From contig NC_090610.1 of assembly GCF_004359215.1 (NCBI RefSeq), positions 1,041,312 through 1,057,884 on the forward strand: a stretch of DNA of 16,573 bases. The letters run 5' to 3'. The position numbers and the translations under genes are program-made. A model generated the notes under the pieces. The model was not told the DNA's origin and did not search any database. It worked only from the letters and a program-made list of their open reading frames with translations. Below, one piece after another: positions 16,384 through 16,573 of the stretch. Each line of letters starts with the position of its first letter. The stretch's first letter is position 1. The DNA is from Bremia lactucae (lineage: Eukaryota; Oomycota; Peronosporomycetes; Peronosporales; Peronosporaceae).

Positions 16384-16573
16384 CTAGAGGATCCCTCAAA
16401 TTGGGTGAATATGCGTTGTAGACGCATGCACCGAATTATTGATGGCGATTCGACCATCGGTAATAACTCGCACCAATTCGGATACGATTGGACGTAACCT
16501 CGAAGTATCTCTTCGAGGACGCGATTTACGCGTTCTGTTTGACCATCCGTTTCTAGGTGATCGGATGTTGACA
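16384..16573 (-). pseudogene. pol: Integrase core C-terminal part (right A copy)
   Basis: The first readable residues are STSDHLETDGQTERVNRVLE, which contain the catalytic glutamate of the DDE triad in the family signature TDGQTERVNR. ILRGYVQSYPNWCELLPMVE follows. After a frameshift the core end is scrambled (16457-16384). The first two catalytic aspartates lie outside the window. This is the region deleted in the left copy. Confidence 0.8.

Larger units (their letters stand above)
13668..16573 (-). mobile_element. Family A element, 3' half (right copy)
   Basis: On the minus strand the order is integrase core end, acidic linker, GPY/F, pol linker, chromodomain, antisense-coding stretch, polypurine-like tract and 3' LTR. 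It continues beyond the window at the 5' side. It is the reverse complement of 1251-3862 apart from the inverted block, a deletion in the left integrase, and many small changes. Confidence 0.88.

Noticed and set aside
1..16573. CRISPR arrays, tRNA or rRNA genes, bacterial operons
   Set aside because: The many hairpins could suggest repeats, but they differ from each other in sequence and spacing. No regular repeat-spacer pattern or tRNA fold was seen, and all coding content is LTR retrotransposon.

Overview
The window is a nest of degraded Ty3/Gypsy-type LTR retrotransposons (Metaviridae, chromovirus-like, with an integrase C-terminal chromodomain). I recognise no host gene, tRNA, rRNA or bacterial feature. 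The style of the polyproteins (RNase H, HHCC zinc finger, DDE core, a GPY/F module ending RRMRTHPTFYVGRL or KLRTHPVFYVGLLRPY, then a chromodomain) recalls repeats annotated in oomycete genomes (Phytophthora and downy mildews). That host assignment is from memory and moderate in confidence.

Layout. (1) 1-3862, plus strand: the 3' part of a family A element, comprising RT end and RNase H, broken integrase, GPY/F domain, a locally inverted 371-bp block, chromodomain, a long antisense-coding stretch, polypurine tract and 3' LTR (3423-3862). (2) 3863-4400: unassigned spacer. (3) 4401-13472: two tandem family B elements on the minus strand sharing the middle LTR, arranged LTR (4406-4896), internal, LTR (8699-9183), internal, LTR (12990-13467). 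The array is flanked by a near-perfect 5-bp target duplication (ggtac/agtac). Each internal region carries gag, retropepsin, a truncated integrase and a chromodomain, but has no reverse transcriptase or RNase H, so the copies are non-autonomous. (4) 13473-13667: short spacer. (5) 13668-16573: a second family A 3' half on the minus strand, so the two A elements lie tail to tail around the B array.

All genes are broken by frameshifts, stops or deletions; nothing here looks able to move unaided. A functional family would make capsid (gag), process it with the protease, copy RNA with RT/RNase H and insert the DNA with integrase, the chromodomain steering site choice.

Three things stand out. First, in both families the segment from the 3' LTR back to the GPY/F linker carries coding-like sequence on the strand opposite to pol, ending in a charged coiled coil (antisense ORF). 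Second, family A DNA is packed with perfect short inverted repeats (8-12 bp stems, 2-9 nt loops), far above chance, in coding and non-coding parts alike. Third, the two B elements share about 2.75 kb of almost complete identity with sharp edges, flanked by clearly diverged sequence. That suggests gene conversion or an assembly artefact.
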